DNA of 34,613 bases, from the NCBI GenBank assembly GCA_016928435.1, contig JAFGKT010000041.1, forward strand, positions 1 to 34,613, read 5' to 3'. Positions 9,125 through 16,826 of this stretch are shown here, piece after piece. A program made the position numbers and the translations under genes. Numbering within the stretch: the first letter of the stretch is position 1; each line of letters starts with the position of its first letter. The notes under the pieces were generated by a model. The model had not been told where the DNA came from. It ran no database searches and saw only the letters and a program-made list of their open reading frames with translations. This DNA is from Sedimentisphaerales bacterium. Its GTDB lineage: Bacteria; Planctomycetota; Phycisphaerae; Sedimentisphaerales; SM23-30.

Positions 9125-9149
9125 TGTCAGCCTCCAAAATCTTCCTCAC

Positions 9150-9584
9150 TCAGAGGTGCTGAACTTCGACTCCTTCCCAATGCTTCGCCAAGTATTCCAC
9201 CACGAGCCGACGATGACAATGCTCTGGCCTCGACTCACTACAAAGAAAACAAGCCCCCTCTACATTCTCCGCACTCAAAACACCCTCTATACCCCGCTGC
9301 ACCATCAAGTCATTAAAACACTTTTCGTATTCATCCCAACCGATTACCCCTTTTTTATACCCATCAAGAAGCTCCCGCGTAGGCGAAAGAATCGGCAGAT
9401 GCTCATAACTAGCACCAACAATAGCTTCCAGGAAGTATCCCAAATCCGCCTTCTTCGCATACCCTGCCAACTGCGAAGTATTGTACAACCGCACATCAAT
9501 TAGTCTTCTTACCGCCGCATCTTGCAGAGCATCAAAAAAAACACGAGCAGACTTGCCCGAAAAGCCTATCGTAAAAACCTTCAA
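9150..9584 (-). CDS. DUF488 family protein
   Basis: This is a 144-residue DUF488 protein. Conserved marks are the N-terminal FTIGFSGKS, IDVRLYN (the family's DVR), and the C-terminal CFLCSESRPEHCHRR, matching the usual Cys-x-Glu ... Cys-His-Arg pattern. The start is TTG with AGGAG seven bases upstream. A promoter with a perfect -35 lies about 80-105 bases upstream. It is the first gene of the operon with two radical SAM genes. The molecular function of DUF488 is not established. Conserved Cys/His/Arg residues suggest a catalytic or metal- or nucleotide-binding role, and the tight operon implies it works with the SPL-like enzymes. Confidence 0.85.
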   Translation of the reverse strand: MKVFTIGFSGKSARVFFDALQDAAVRRLIDVRLYNTSQLAGYAKKADLGYFLEAIVGASYEHLPILSPTRELLDGYKKGVIGWDEYEKCFNDLMVQRGIEGVLSAENVEGACFLCSESRPEHCHRRLVVEYLAKHWEGVEVQHL

Positions 9585-9662
9585 TTCTTGACTCCTAGCT
9601 TAGAAACCAAATCTGATTGCCCATGAGACTACCCCCCTACCTTGCGACCCTCAACCACCCCA

Positions 9663-9690
9663 AACATACACCATGTTATCCAAATGTCAA
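9663..9690 (-). promoter_or_regulatory. Promoter of the DUF488 / radical SAM operon
   Basis: Reading the minus strand, TTGACA (9685-9690), a 16-base spacer and TATGTT (9663-9668) form a good sigma-70-type promoter. It is about 80 bases before the TTG start. The spacer contains ATAACATGG, the complement of a motif also seen at both element left arms (ACCATGTTAT-like), which may be a shared operator. Confidence 0.6.
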
Positions 9691-9923
9691 ACTTTTCACG
9701 CGTTTTATTACTAATAAAACTATATCAATGTTCGTAAAATACTGAAAATAACCACTTTACAGCAATTCCAAGACTATTCCACCTGCGACCAAAAACTCAA
9801 ACCACAGCAACACTCTTTCAAAAATACCTGCGTACTGAAATTTCCCCGACATCACAGCCGCTATCCTAATGAAGGCCAACAGAAAAACGAAAATGAAAGG
9901 AAATCAACAGATGAAGTAAACCA
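9691..9923. other. Non-coding stretch in element A
   Basis: AT-rich sequence between the operon promoter and the arm repeat. I see no gene, tRNA or convincing hairpin in it. Confidence 0.4.
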
Positions 9924-9962
9924 CCCCAAACATTTTTAGTTGCAGTTTAGTTGCAGCCAGAC
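9924..9962. repeat. Arm repeat at the right end of element A
   Basis: On the minus strand this reads TGCAACTAAAC TGCAACTAAAA, a tandem ten- to eleven-base repeat next to the terminator and attachment core. A near-identical copy lies at 14241-14282 and a degenerate one at 6836-6870. Placement suggests integrase arm-type binding sites. Confidence 0.55.
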
Positions 9963-9969
9963 TGGCGCA

Positions 9970-9998
9970 TAAAAAAAGCCAGTCATAAATAACTGGCT
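9970..9998 (-). terminator. Terminator after the middle tRNA-fMet fragment
   Basis: On the minus strand AGCCAGT ... ACTGGCT forms a seven-base-pair stem followed by seven Ts. The same hairpin follows the intact tRNA at 15231-15262, so it was probably carried in by the elements. Confidence 0.75.
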
Positions 9999-10013
9999 TA
10001 ACAATAGTTAAAT

Positions 10014-10056
10014 CTAGCGGGGACAGGATTCGAACCTGTGACCTCCGGGTTATGAG
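10014..10056 (-). repeat. tRNA-fMet 3' fragment, junction between elements A and B
   Basis: A second 43-base copy of the tRNA-fMet 3' part, identical to 6686-6728 and 15278-15320. Homology ends at the anticodon loop (TTATGAG), after which element B's own sequence begins. It is the attachment site shared by the two tandem elements. Confidence 0.9.
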
Positions 10057-10079
10057 TCTTTAATGCCCACATACCAGAG

Positions 10080-10211
10080 GTTTTCACTAAACCATTGAAA
10101 ACTCTATATCTTATGACATTACAACGATTTACAATCAAGAATCTACGGACAACATTATAACCATGTTATACATGTTGTCCAGATTTCACTGTACAGTTTC
10201 CTGTACAATTT
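10080..10211. repeat. Left-arm motifs of element B
   Basis: GTTTTCACTAAACC at 10080 matches the element A arm. At about 10148-10180 a large palindrome pairs GGACAACAT with ATGTTGTCC around an inner ATAAC-CAT-GTTAT palindrome. It is followed by three degenerate CTGTACA repeats, one inside the 18-base sequence shared with 5263-5280. These look like protein binding sites. No gene lies between 10057 and 10386. Confidence 0.5.
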
Positions 10212-10314
10212 TTCCTGTCAATACCCACCTATCTCAAGACTTTCTACGCATACAAGCTAAAAGTGAGAGCACAACATCCTTCACAAAACCACACATTTTC
10301 GCAGATAATACAGC

Positions 10315-10342
10315 TTGATTAGGAACGCAACACGCATATAAT
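10315..10342 (+). promoter_or_regulatory. Promoter of the AAA/DUF4143 ATPase gene
   Basis: TTGATT (10315-10320), a 16-base spacer and a perfect TATAAT (10337-10342) form a sigma-70-type promoter, 44 bases before the ATG at 10387. Confidence 0.65.
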
Positions 10343-10386
10343 ACACGGTAATTCATTAGCAATGCCGTAGGCTATAGGAGACTGTC

Positions 10387-11754
10387 ATGTACCGATTCGC
10401 AATGAAATCCCTGCAAGATTGGAAAGACCAGCCTGACCGAAAACCCCTCGTCATTCGCGGAGCTCGACAAGTAGGAAAATCTTCTCTTGCAAGAATGTTC
10501 GGAGATTCGCACTTTGACAATGTTGTCGAGATCAATTTCGAGCAAGACCAGAAATCTGCAGGCTATTTCAAAACGCACTCTCCAACTAAGACGATAGCCC
10601 TGCTCGAAGCGGATCAATCAACCGACATCAAACCAGGCAAAACACTTCTGTTCCTTGATGAAATCCAGGCGGCCCCGAAAGTCCTTGCGTCTCTGCGATA
10701 TTTCTATGAACAAATGCCCAAGCTTCATATTGTTGCTGCCGGCTCACTGCTTGAATTTGTGCTGGAAGACCATTCTTTTTCTATGCCGGTTGGGCGCATA
10801 GAGTATCTACATCTTGGCCCAATGACTTTTGAGGAATACTTACTCGCAGCTGGAAAAGAAAAAAGACTTGATGCACTACGCAACTTCACCATAACTGATG
10901 AATCATTCGCTTCTCTTCATCTTGCTTTTATGGAAGATTTTAGAGATTATTGTGTTGTTGGTGGAATGCCAGCAGCAATCAAAGCATATATAGAATCAAA
11001 CTCCTATCTAACAACAGAAAGAATACAAGAAGGAATACTTGCCACTTACCGAGATGACTTCAGCAAGTATGGAAAGCGAGTAAATCATAGCCGTTTACAA
11101 AAAGTCTTTTCACGCCTTCCACTATTGGTTGGACAGAAATTCAAATATACCAACCTGGATCGCCAGGAACAGAGTCGCGAACTGGCCAAAGCAATCAATA
11201 TGCTTGAACTAGCCCGTGTAATCCGAAGAGTCCAGCATAGCGATGCCAACGGCATTCCACTTGGAGCAGAAGTCAACGATCGTTATTTCAAAACTCTTTT
11301 CCTTGACGTCGGCCTTCTTTGCCGAGCATGCGGCTTAAGCATGACTGACGTTCACAATGCCGACGATATTATGCTCATAAATTCAGGAGCAGTATGTGAA
11401 CAGTTCATAGGCCAACATTTACTATACGCCAAGAAATACTATGAAGAGCCGCAGTTATACTGCTGGATGAGACAGAAACGCAACACATCAGCCGAAGTTG
11501 ACTACCTCTTCCAGATAGGAACGAACATCGTGCCCATTGAAGTCAAAGCAGGCAAGACCGGCACATTAAAATCGCTACATGTCTTCGTTGCCGAGAAGAA
11601 TCGCAACTTCGCAATTAGATTTAATGCAGACACGCCTTCAATCCTCGATACACAAACAAGAATTGCAGGAAAAACACCTCAGAATTTCAAACTGTTATCC
11701 CTTCCACTTTACATGATTGGTCAAACTCAACGCCTTTGCCACGAAATAATATGA
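10387..11754 (+). CDS. AAA ATPase with DUF4143 domain
   Basis: This is a 455-residue ATPase of the AAA_14/DUF4143 type. Walker A is GARQVGKS (residues 25-32) and Walker B is LLFLDEIQ (about 87-94), followed by the sensor-like AAGSLLEF and the typical PVGRIEYLHLGPMTFEEYL. The C-terminal DUF4143 part contains EVDYLFQ and VPIEVKAGK, a PD-(D/E)XK-like nuclease fold signature. AGGAGA precedes the ATG at good spacing, and a strong promoter lies upstream. These proteins are frequent in genomic islands and their cellular role is poorly defined; DNA binding or processing is plausible. It is the first gene of element B, 97 bases before the radical SAM gene on the same strand. Confidence 0.9.
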   Translation: MYRFAMKSLQDWKDQPDRKPLVIRGARQVGKSSLARMFGDSHFDNVVEINFEQDQKSAGYFKTHSPTKTIALLEADQSTDIKPGKTLLFLDEIQAAPKVLASLRYFYEQMPKLHIVAAGSLLEFVLEDHSFSMPVGRIEYLHLGPMTFEEYLLAAGKEKRLDALRNFTITDESFASLHLAFMEDFRDYCVVGGMPAAIKAYIESNSYLTTERIQEGILATYRDDFSKYGKRVNHSRLQKVFSRLPLLVGQKFKYTNLDRQEQSRELAKAINMLELARVIRRVQHSDANGIPLGAEVNDRYFKTLFLDVGLLCRACGLSMTDVHNADDIMLINSGAVCEQFIGQHLLYAKKYYEEPQLYCWMRQKRNTSAEVDYLFQIGTNIVPIEVKAGKTGTLKSLHVFVAEKNRNFAIRFNADTPSILDTQTRIAGKTPQNFKLLSLPLYMIGQTQRLCHEII

Positions 11755-11851
11755 CAATGACCACTTGAAAACGTGACTACTTCTAGCCTTCGACCTGCCT
11801 ATAAAAGATACGAGAGATTCGTCTTGCAGAAACTGCAAGGATACAGATAAT

Positions 11852-13156
11852 ATGAGCAGTTACAAACTGTTTCATGGCTTGGAGGCATGGGAGTATATAA
11901 TCTTGGCAGAACAAAATGACCAACCTGCTCGCACTGAGGAAGTATTGGCGACCCCGAACAACACACTGCCAAAAACTTCGAATCAAGATTCATCCCAGCA
12001 AAGTTTATTCGACAACATGCCGGATTGTGACGAAATGGACCCAAATGTCAAACAGGGCATAGAGCTGGCCAACAAGGTCGAGGTCAAATATCGCCCGGTG
12101 TTTGAATCATTACCGCCGACCAAACGGGCTGCACTGGCTTGGTATTTTTTACCACACCGCTCAAAGAAGGCAACTATCGGAGTTACCAGGCCGCGTATCT
12201 TAAAGTGGTATTGCCCGTTTGCCAACCAAAACGACTTTCCATCAGGTCATCGCTACTGCATCAATGTTTATGCTGGTTGCGGACATCAATGCGAATATTG
12301 TTATGCTGCTGGTTACGAACCTGAACAGCCGCACTGCAAGAAAGATTTTGAACGTGGCTTGTTACACGACTTGGCAAATCTGGAAAAACACAACGTACCC
12401 CCCGCACCCGTGCATTTATCCAACAGCACAGATCCATTTCAACCAATAGAACAAACAGTCGGACAAACACTTTTTTCGCTACGACAGATATTGAATCATC
12501 GCCATCGATTCACATCCGTTGTTCTGCTAACAAAAAATCCAAGCATCGCCTTACAGTCGAAGTATCTCGATATACTGCAGCAACTCTCTGTGCTGGATAA
12601 CAATCACCCAGCTAAAGAACAGTTCCGCAAGAACAACCTACCAGGCTTACGTCTAGAGATATCCTTAGCTTTTTGGCGTCAAGAACCATGCCAAGCCTTT
12701 GATGTCGACGCGCCATCGGTAGAGGATAGAATCCAGGCAATCCGTCAATTGAGTTCAGAGGGAATACCTATTGTACTGCGCATCGACCCTCTTCTTCCAC
12801 GCAACCCCTTACCCAACAACCGATCTCTATCAGATTTCCATCTGCCCCAAACCCAAACCCTTCAAGACCTGGAACAACTCGTGAACTTAGCCGCCGAAAT
12901 CAAAGCTCTGCACATCGTCTATTCTGTGGCCAAAATCATTCAGCCCCGCTTCAAACCCATATCAACCACCATGAAAAATTTGAAAAGCGTTTATGAATAC
13001 ATCGCCCAACCTGATCGCCTGATATTTCGCGGCGGCTCCTGGCGCCTACCTTCCCACATCGCCCAACAGCAAATTATCGACCCCTTCCTAAATATCTGTC
13101 AAAAACACCGCATCAAAGCCTTCTTTTGCAAACAAAACCTTGTCAACACACCATGA
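11852..13156 (+). CDS. Radical SAM protein (SPL-related, extended N-terminus)
   Basis: This is a 434-residue radical SAM protein. The cluster motif is CGHQCEYC (Cys143, Cys147, Cys150), followed by YAAGYEP, NSTDPFQPIEQ, LLTKNP, LRIDPLLPR and FRGGSWRLP. The DPFQPIE motif and overall order match the radical SAM protein of element A, so the two are paralogues carried on sister elements. About 140 extra N-terminal residues of unknown function precede the core. AAGGA lies about ten bases before the ATG. The last 58 bases overlap the convergent putative methyltransferase gene. The reaction and substrate are unknown; relation to spore photoproduct lyase suggests a nucleic acid substrate. Confidence 0.85.
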   Translation: MSSYKLFHGLEAWEYIILAEQNDQPARTEEVLATPNNTLPKTSNQDSSQQSLFDNMPDCDEMDPNVKQGIELANKVEVKYRPVFESLPPTKRAALAWYFLPHRSKKATIGVTRPRILKWYCPFANQNDFPSGHRYCINVYAGCGHQCEYCYAAGYEPEQPHCKKDFERGLLHDLANLEKHNVPPAPVHLSNSTDPFQPIEQTVGQTLFSLRQILNHRHRFTSVVLLTKNPSIALQSKYLDILQQLSVLDNNHPAKEQFRKNNLPGLRLEISLAFWRQEPCQAFDVDAPSVEDRIQAIRQLSSEGIPIVLRIDPLLPRNPLPNNRSLSDFHLPQTQTLQDLEQLVNLAAEIKALHIVYSVAKIIQPRFKPISTTMKNLKSVYEYIAQPDRLIFRGGSWRLPSHIAQQQIIDPFLNICQKHRIKAFFCKQNLVNTP

Positions 13157-14004
13157 TCCTCAGATTCTGACCCCAGCATAACCGTCGTTCTGAAGTACGT
13201 ATAAAGCTGCTCCGCATTGGAGTTCTCATTGTCATACACTTTCTGGGTTAGCCTTGCTTTGTGTACCGATGCCCCTTGAAGCCTGCCCGCCTGACGAATC
13301 AGCGATTCTCTGAATTTGTCCTGCAGAATAATGCACAACCCATTATCAGCACAGCAGCCAAGTAGTTCTTTTATCCGCAGACCAATTTCTCCGTGTGTCA
13401 TCTCCTTCTTGAAAGCATCAAGAACATAGGAAACAAAACACAGATCATATCGCCCGATAAAAGAAGATATTCTTCTTATTTGCGTGAGACTATCAGGGAA
13501 AGGCACATCAATGCATATTGGATCGCGAATTACACATACGCCGCCGGTTCTTCTACGAAAAGCAGACAACATATTTGTGCTGGATTGAAGGCATACTGCC
13601 GAGCTGTCATTTTGAACAATGTTCACATTGCTTCGAACCCTGTATCCGGATTCATTTATCGCGTTAATCAGATCCAAAACTGCCAGACTGGCCACCGCCG
13701 GCCCACTACCGATATCCACGATATTAACTTCGCCCTTCCGAAGCAAATTACAAAACCTCTCAAATGCTTCGGGCTGAAGAATCGAATCTTGAACCTGAAA
13801 GAAATGTCGTGCAAAGAAAGCATTCAGAAAAGATCGCATACTTGCCGGTGTCGTCGGATAACGCCGTTCCTGCACACTGATATCTGTACCCTTCGGCAGA
13901 GAAGTCATTTGCTTGTTCAGTACATTCGCAATATCTGACCTAAGTGTCCAAACCCCACTCGGAGCCAGTTTTCGGCTAACTTCCTCGCGTAACCACTCAT
14001 TAAT
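13099..14004 (-). CDS. Putative SAM-dependent methyltransferase
   Basis: The protein has a Rossmann-type motif I (VNIVDIGSGPAVASLAVLD) and a later post-motif region (YDLCFVSYVLDAF), fitting a class I methyltransferase; the family is not recognised further. An ATG at 13908 gives 269 residues. The frame continues upstream to a stop at 14005-14007 and reads well (NEWLREEVSRKLAPSGVW). A strong GGGAGGAG lies five bases before an in-frame ATT at 14002-14004, the first codon after that stop. I therefore propose the ATT start (301 residues), a rare initiator. An out-of-frame ATG overlaps it. The 3' end overlaps the convergent radical SAM gene by 58 bases. Its target (DNA, RNA, protein or small molecule) is unknown. 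Confidence 0.65.
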   Translation of the reverse strand: MNEWLREEVSRKLAPSGVWTLRSDIANVLNKQMTSLPKGTDISVQERRYPTTPASMRSFLNAFFARHFFQVQDSILQPEAFERFCNLLRKGEVNIVDIGSGPAVASLAVLDLINAINESGYRVRSNVNIVQNDSSAVCLQSSTNMLSAFRRRTGGVCVIRDPICIDVPFPDSLTQIRRISSFIGRYDLCFVSYVLDAFKKEMTHGEIGLRIKELLGCCADNGLCIILQDKFRESLIRQAGRLQGASVHKARLTQKVYDNENSNAEQLYTYFRTTVMLGSESEDHGVLTRFCLQKKALMRCF

Positions 14005-14079
14005 CTACACTCCTCCCGTCATAAAGCCACTCTAAATAACACTTGCTCTCCTTTATACCCGGCAGAAGACCAATATTAC

Positions 14080-14116
14080 GCAGATATCTTCCAAAAATGT
14101 AGTGGAAGATATCTAC
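14080..14116. repeat. Perfect 11-base-pair inverted repeat
   Basis: AGATATCTTCC (14082-14092) and GGAAGATATCT (14104-14114) pair perfectly around an 11-base loop, with partial extension. It lies upstream of the putative methyltransferase gene and could be an operator. No T-run follows, so a terminator is less likely. Confidence 0.5.
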
Positions 14117-14240
14117 ATAACTAGTTCTGCATGAAGGAGATAAAATTTTCTGGAATCTGATTGTTTTCCCTCAACTGACACATCCAGCTGCGCGCACACT
14201 TATGATTGTATATACGTGTAATCCGTAGCCAAGAATCCAT

Positions 14241-14282
14241 CCCCAACATTTCTAGTTGCAGTTTAGTTGCACCCCGACTGGC
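14241..14282. repeat. Arm repeat at the right end of element B
   Basis: On the minus strand it reads TGCAACTAAAC TGCAACTAGAA, nearly identical to 9924-9962 in element A. In element A it abuts the terminator; here the group II intron separates it from the terminator. This gives a natural empty-site comparison for the intron. Confidence 0.6.
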
Positions 14283-15230
14283 ATCGAGTAGGCTGGAGAG
14301 TTTCCTCTCCGGCCTCTCACACCACCGGGCATACGGTTCCGTACCACGGCGGTTCATTTCAGCCAATCGGTTCGGCTCACGGTTTCGGCAAGCGATATCA
14401 GGTTCAATCTATCAAAATACAATTTGGGGAAAGCCAGATTCATATGGCGGGCACCAGCGTTCCACCACGGTCCCCGGCCGTTGTAGGCCGATTGGGCCGC
14501 GTTGTCCACTGCCAAGCCGCGTTTGAGCAGTTTCTTCAGACGGGTCGCAGGGGTTTTCCATTGTCGCCAAAGGATGCTCCGCAGTCGCCGTCGTATCCAA
14601 CTCAACCCCCGCAGAGCCTTTGTTGGATTTTACCCGTGACCATGCGCGCTGCATGTTCGATGGTTCGACTACTTGCTCCATCAGTGAGCTGTTCGAGTTG
14701 CTGATCGACGCTGAAGTGGTTACCGATACTTGAGGCACCAATTGCTTATCTCGACAGTGCCGCTGTCTACCTCCGCAGTTGGCATGGTTATCCATCTTCT
14801 GCTCCACCATATCCGTAAACTTCAGACTAATCAGCCACGACTGAAATGTTCAGGCCTTCGGCTCCGTCGAACTCTATGAGCCTACTATGCCCTCGGCTGA
14901 CTTCTGTATGTCAATCCCGCTGCCTCGCGGCAGCGGTAGCGCGTGGCAAACATACAGATCTCCCCGGGTAATACTCACCTGCCTCCATGCTTATCTCTGC
15001 CACATATACGACTATGCTTTCCGGGTAGCTATTGGACTTCAAAGATATGCGCCTTCTTGTCCAGCATAGCCGCCTACTATGTGATTTCTATTCGTCAGAG
15101 CAGCATTTTGCCTGCGGCTTCCTTCAGACCTCGCCTCACAGCGACAGCCCTTGCCGTCCAGCTAGTGATTCCCACTACCGGGCTCACAGGGGACTCGAAC
15201 CCCCAAGCAGGTGTGCCCTGCCGGGCACAC
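14283..15230 (-). mobile_element. Degenerate group II intron (948 bases)
   Basis: The 5' end begins GTGTGCCCGG with a hairpin (GTGTGCCC ... GGGCACAC), and a typical group II ribozyme 5' region follows. The 3' part holds the domain V/VI-like region (GAACCGTATGCCCGG, GTGGTGTGAGAGG, then the GGAGAG-GAAA-CTCTCC hairpin) and ends CTACTCGAT. Removing exactly these bases recreates the junction seen uninterrupted in element A (TTTTTTTATGC joined to GCCAGTC). Insertion directly after a rho-independent terminator is the habit of class C introns. The encoded reverse transcriptase is truncated, so the intron cannot move by itself; splicing ability is unknown. Confidence 0.9.
14354..14810 (-). pseudogene. 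Group II intron reverse transcriptase remnant (LtrA-like)
   Basis: Only the two ends of an LtrA-type reverse transcriptase remain. The N-terminal frame carries LMEQVVEPSNMQRAWSRVK and NKGSAGV. At about 14604 the sequence jumps, in another frame, to the maturase/C-terminal part SWIRRRLRSILWRQWKTP ... YNGRGPWW, ending near 14354. The whole catalytic palm is gone. Intact relatives have over 400 residues; about 150 remain here. Confidence 0.85.
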
Positions 15231-15262
15231 GCATAAAAAAAGCCAGTCGTAAACAACTGGCT
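15231..15262 (-). terminator. Terminator of tRNA-fMet, group II intron target
   Basis: On the minus strand AGCCAGT ... ACTGGCT forms a seven-base-pair stem followed by seven Ts, 17 bases after the tRNA 3' end. The group II intron begins four bases (ATGC) after the T-run. Confidence 0.85.
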
Positions 15263-15278
15263 TAACAACAGTTATAAC

Positions 15279-15352
<74 letters not shown>

Positions 15353-15427
15353 ATCTATCATTTTACTGTCCCTGGCAAACCCGGACAGCAGAAATCGCTG
15401 TCCTCTCAGGCAACACCAAGGCATCGA

Positions 15428-15456
15428 ATCATACTAACGTAAATGCTTTGTGTCAA
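15428..15456 (-). promoter_or_regulatory. Promoter of tRNA-fMet
   Basis: On the minus strand a perfect TTGACA (15451-15456), a 17-base spacer and TATGAT (15428-15433) form a near-consensus sigma-70 promoter. The leader of about 70 bases before the mature tRNA contains a 7-bp hairpin (GGACAGC/GCTGTCC at 15383-15403). Confidence 0.85.
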
Positions 15457-15555
15457 GCAGAATAAATACTTTTCCAGTATATATTTCCAATGAGCCCAAC
15501 AACTTAGCCCAAATACTTCGCAGCCGACCACACACATCTACCCCAAAACACCTCT

Positions 15556-16749
15556 TTACTGCATCGGTACCGCCATCCCGCCACCCATAGGCATCGTCGG
15601 CTGTTGCGGCCGCGGTTCATACCCCGCAGCATACTCGATCGAAGCTGTCGACATCAAGGCCGGTATGTATTCCTGTAACACCTCCTGCATCTTACCTCGT
15701 TCTAGATAACCGCGAATCTGCGCCGCTACTTCTTCCAACGGCGCTGTCTCAGCTTCTTGCCGGTCGGTAACTTTGATAATATGATAGCCGAACATCGTCT
15801 CTACCACACCACTTACCTCGCCAGGCTGCATAGCGAACGCCGCTTCCGAAAACTCCGGAACCATGTCGCCTTCTTCCCTGAACCAACCCAAATCGCCGCC
15901 CTCCGCACTCGAAGGACATGCCGAATACTCCTGAGCCAATGCCGCGAAATCAGCACAAGGATCCTGCGCCAAAGGCAGCAACGCGTTAATCTGTTCCCGC
16001 GCCGCCGCGATCTCTTCCTCGCTCAGCGGATTACGATTATCATCAACTGTCTTTATCAAAATATGACTTGCCCGCACCCGCGCCGGACTGGCAAAACGAG
16101 CTGAGTTTGCCGCGTAAAACGCCGCGACCTCTGCATCACTAACCGCCAAGCGATCCCCAAAATTCTGCTCCAATAGCGTCTCGATCACCACAGCGGACTG
16201 GACAGCGGGATCAGCCCTCATTTGCTCTATCTGAGCATCAAGCGACATTCCCTCATTCGCCATAGTCACTGCCAGTTCTTCCCGCGTCATACCGGTTTGC
16301 TCTAGCACTCGCTGAATTTGCTCATCAACAAACGCGTCAACTAGTTCCGGCGTCGCCACAATCCCAGCCTGCTCCGCAGCGTCCGACAACAACGCCTGTT
16401 TTATCATAGAATCCAATATCTGCGGCTGGTACATCTGTCTGAACATACTTATTTGTTCCGCCGACACCGCCTGCCCCTGCGTCATTTGCATCATTTGCCC
16501 CGCCAACGCCGCGTCGATATCGCTAATCAGTATCTCATGACCATTCACAACAGCCGCAACACCTTCACCTAATGCTGACGAGGACTCTTCCGAACCCACC
16601 CCAGCCCCAGGCGTCAAAGTAACCATTTCGCCGCTGCCGTTCTCTCCGGTCGCCGAACTAGATGAGTTATCATCACCCGTGCAACCCAAAAAAACAGCCA
16701 AAGCCCCAACTAGCAACACCCGAGTAATAGTATTGACCAGATTCATCAT
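15556..16749 (-). CDS. PpiC-type peptidyl-prolyl isomerase, lipoprotein
   Basis: This is a SurA/PrsA-like foldase of about 397 residues. The chosen start is the ATG pair at 16749/16746 after AAAGGA; a longer frame to 16812 lacks a ribosome binding site. The N-terminus is a lipoprotein-like signal (ITRVLLVGALAVFLGC) followed by a Ser/Gly-rich linker. A SurA_N-like helical region (about NGHEILISDIDAALAG onward) precedes one parvulin domain (RASHILIKTVDDN ... GGDLGWFREEGDM ... MFGYHIIKVTDR). It should assist folding of exported or outer-membrane proteins in the periplasm. A Pro/Met-rich tail ends the protein. It is monocistronic with its own promoter. Confidence 0.9.
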   Translation of the reverse strand: MMNLVNTITRVLLVGALAVFLGCTGDDNSSSSATGENGSGEMVTLTPGAGVGSEESSSALGEGVAAVVNGHEILISDIDAALAGQMMQMTQGQAVSAEQISMFRQMYQPQILDSMIKQALLSDAAEQAGIVATPELVDAFVDEQIQRVLEQTGMTREELAVTMANEGMSLDAQIEQMRADPAVQSAVVIETLLEQNFGDRLAVSDAEVAAFYAANSARFASPARVRASHILIKTVDDNRNPLSEEEIAAAREQINALLPLAQDPCADFAALAQEYSACPSSAEGGDLGWFREEGDMVPEFSEAAFAMQPGEVSGVVETMFGYHIIKVTDRQEAETAPLEEVAAQIRGYLERGKMQEVLQEYIPALMSTASIEYAAGYEPRPQQPTMPMGGGMAVPMQ

Positions 16750-16826
16750 TATCCTTTCAGCATAAAACACCGCATCAAGACCCAAAGCAACACTGCCTAA
16801 GCCCAAATACACCTGTTAAACATGTA

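Larger units (their letters stand above)
6729..10056. mobile_element. Integrative element A at tRNA-fMet, no integrase
   Basis: This 3.3 kb segment lies between two identical 43-base tRNA-fMet 3' fragments. Its cargo is one minus-strand operon: DUF488, an SPL-like protein and a radical SAM protein. Its tRNA-proximal end carries an arm-like repeat (TGCAACTAAA in tandem), a terminator and the tRNA part. Its other end shares spaced motifs with the matching end of element B (6741-6762 with 10080-10101; 6815-6839 with 10157-10181). No integrase or excisionase is encoded, so it is either a relic or mobilised in trans. Confidence 0.75.

Noticed and set aside
6686-10056. Two extra tRNA-Met genes
   Set aside because: Both copies lack the D arm and 5' acceptor strand, so they are attachment-site fragments, not tRNAs.
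14121-14366. 81-codon minus-strand frame across the intron 3' end
   Set aside because: Its first half is group II intron domain V/VI sequence; the frame only happens to cross the splice junction.
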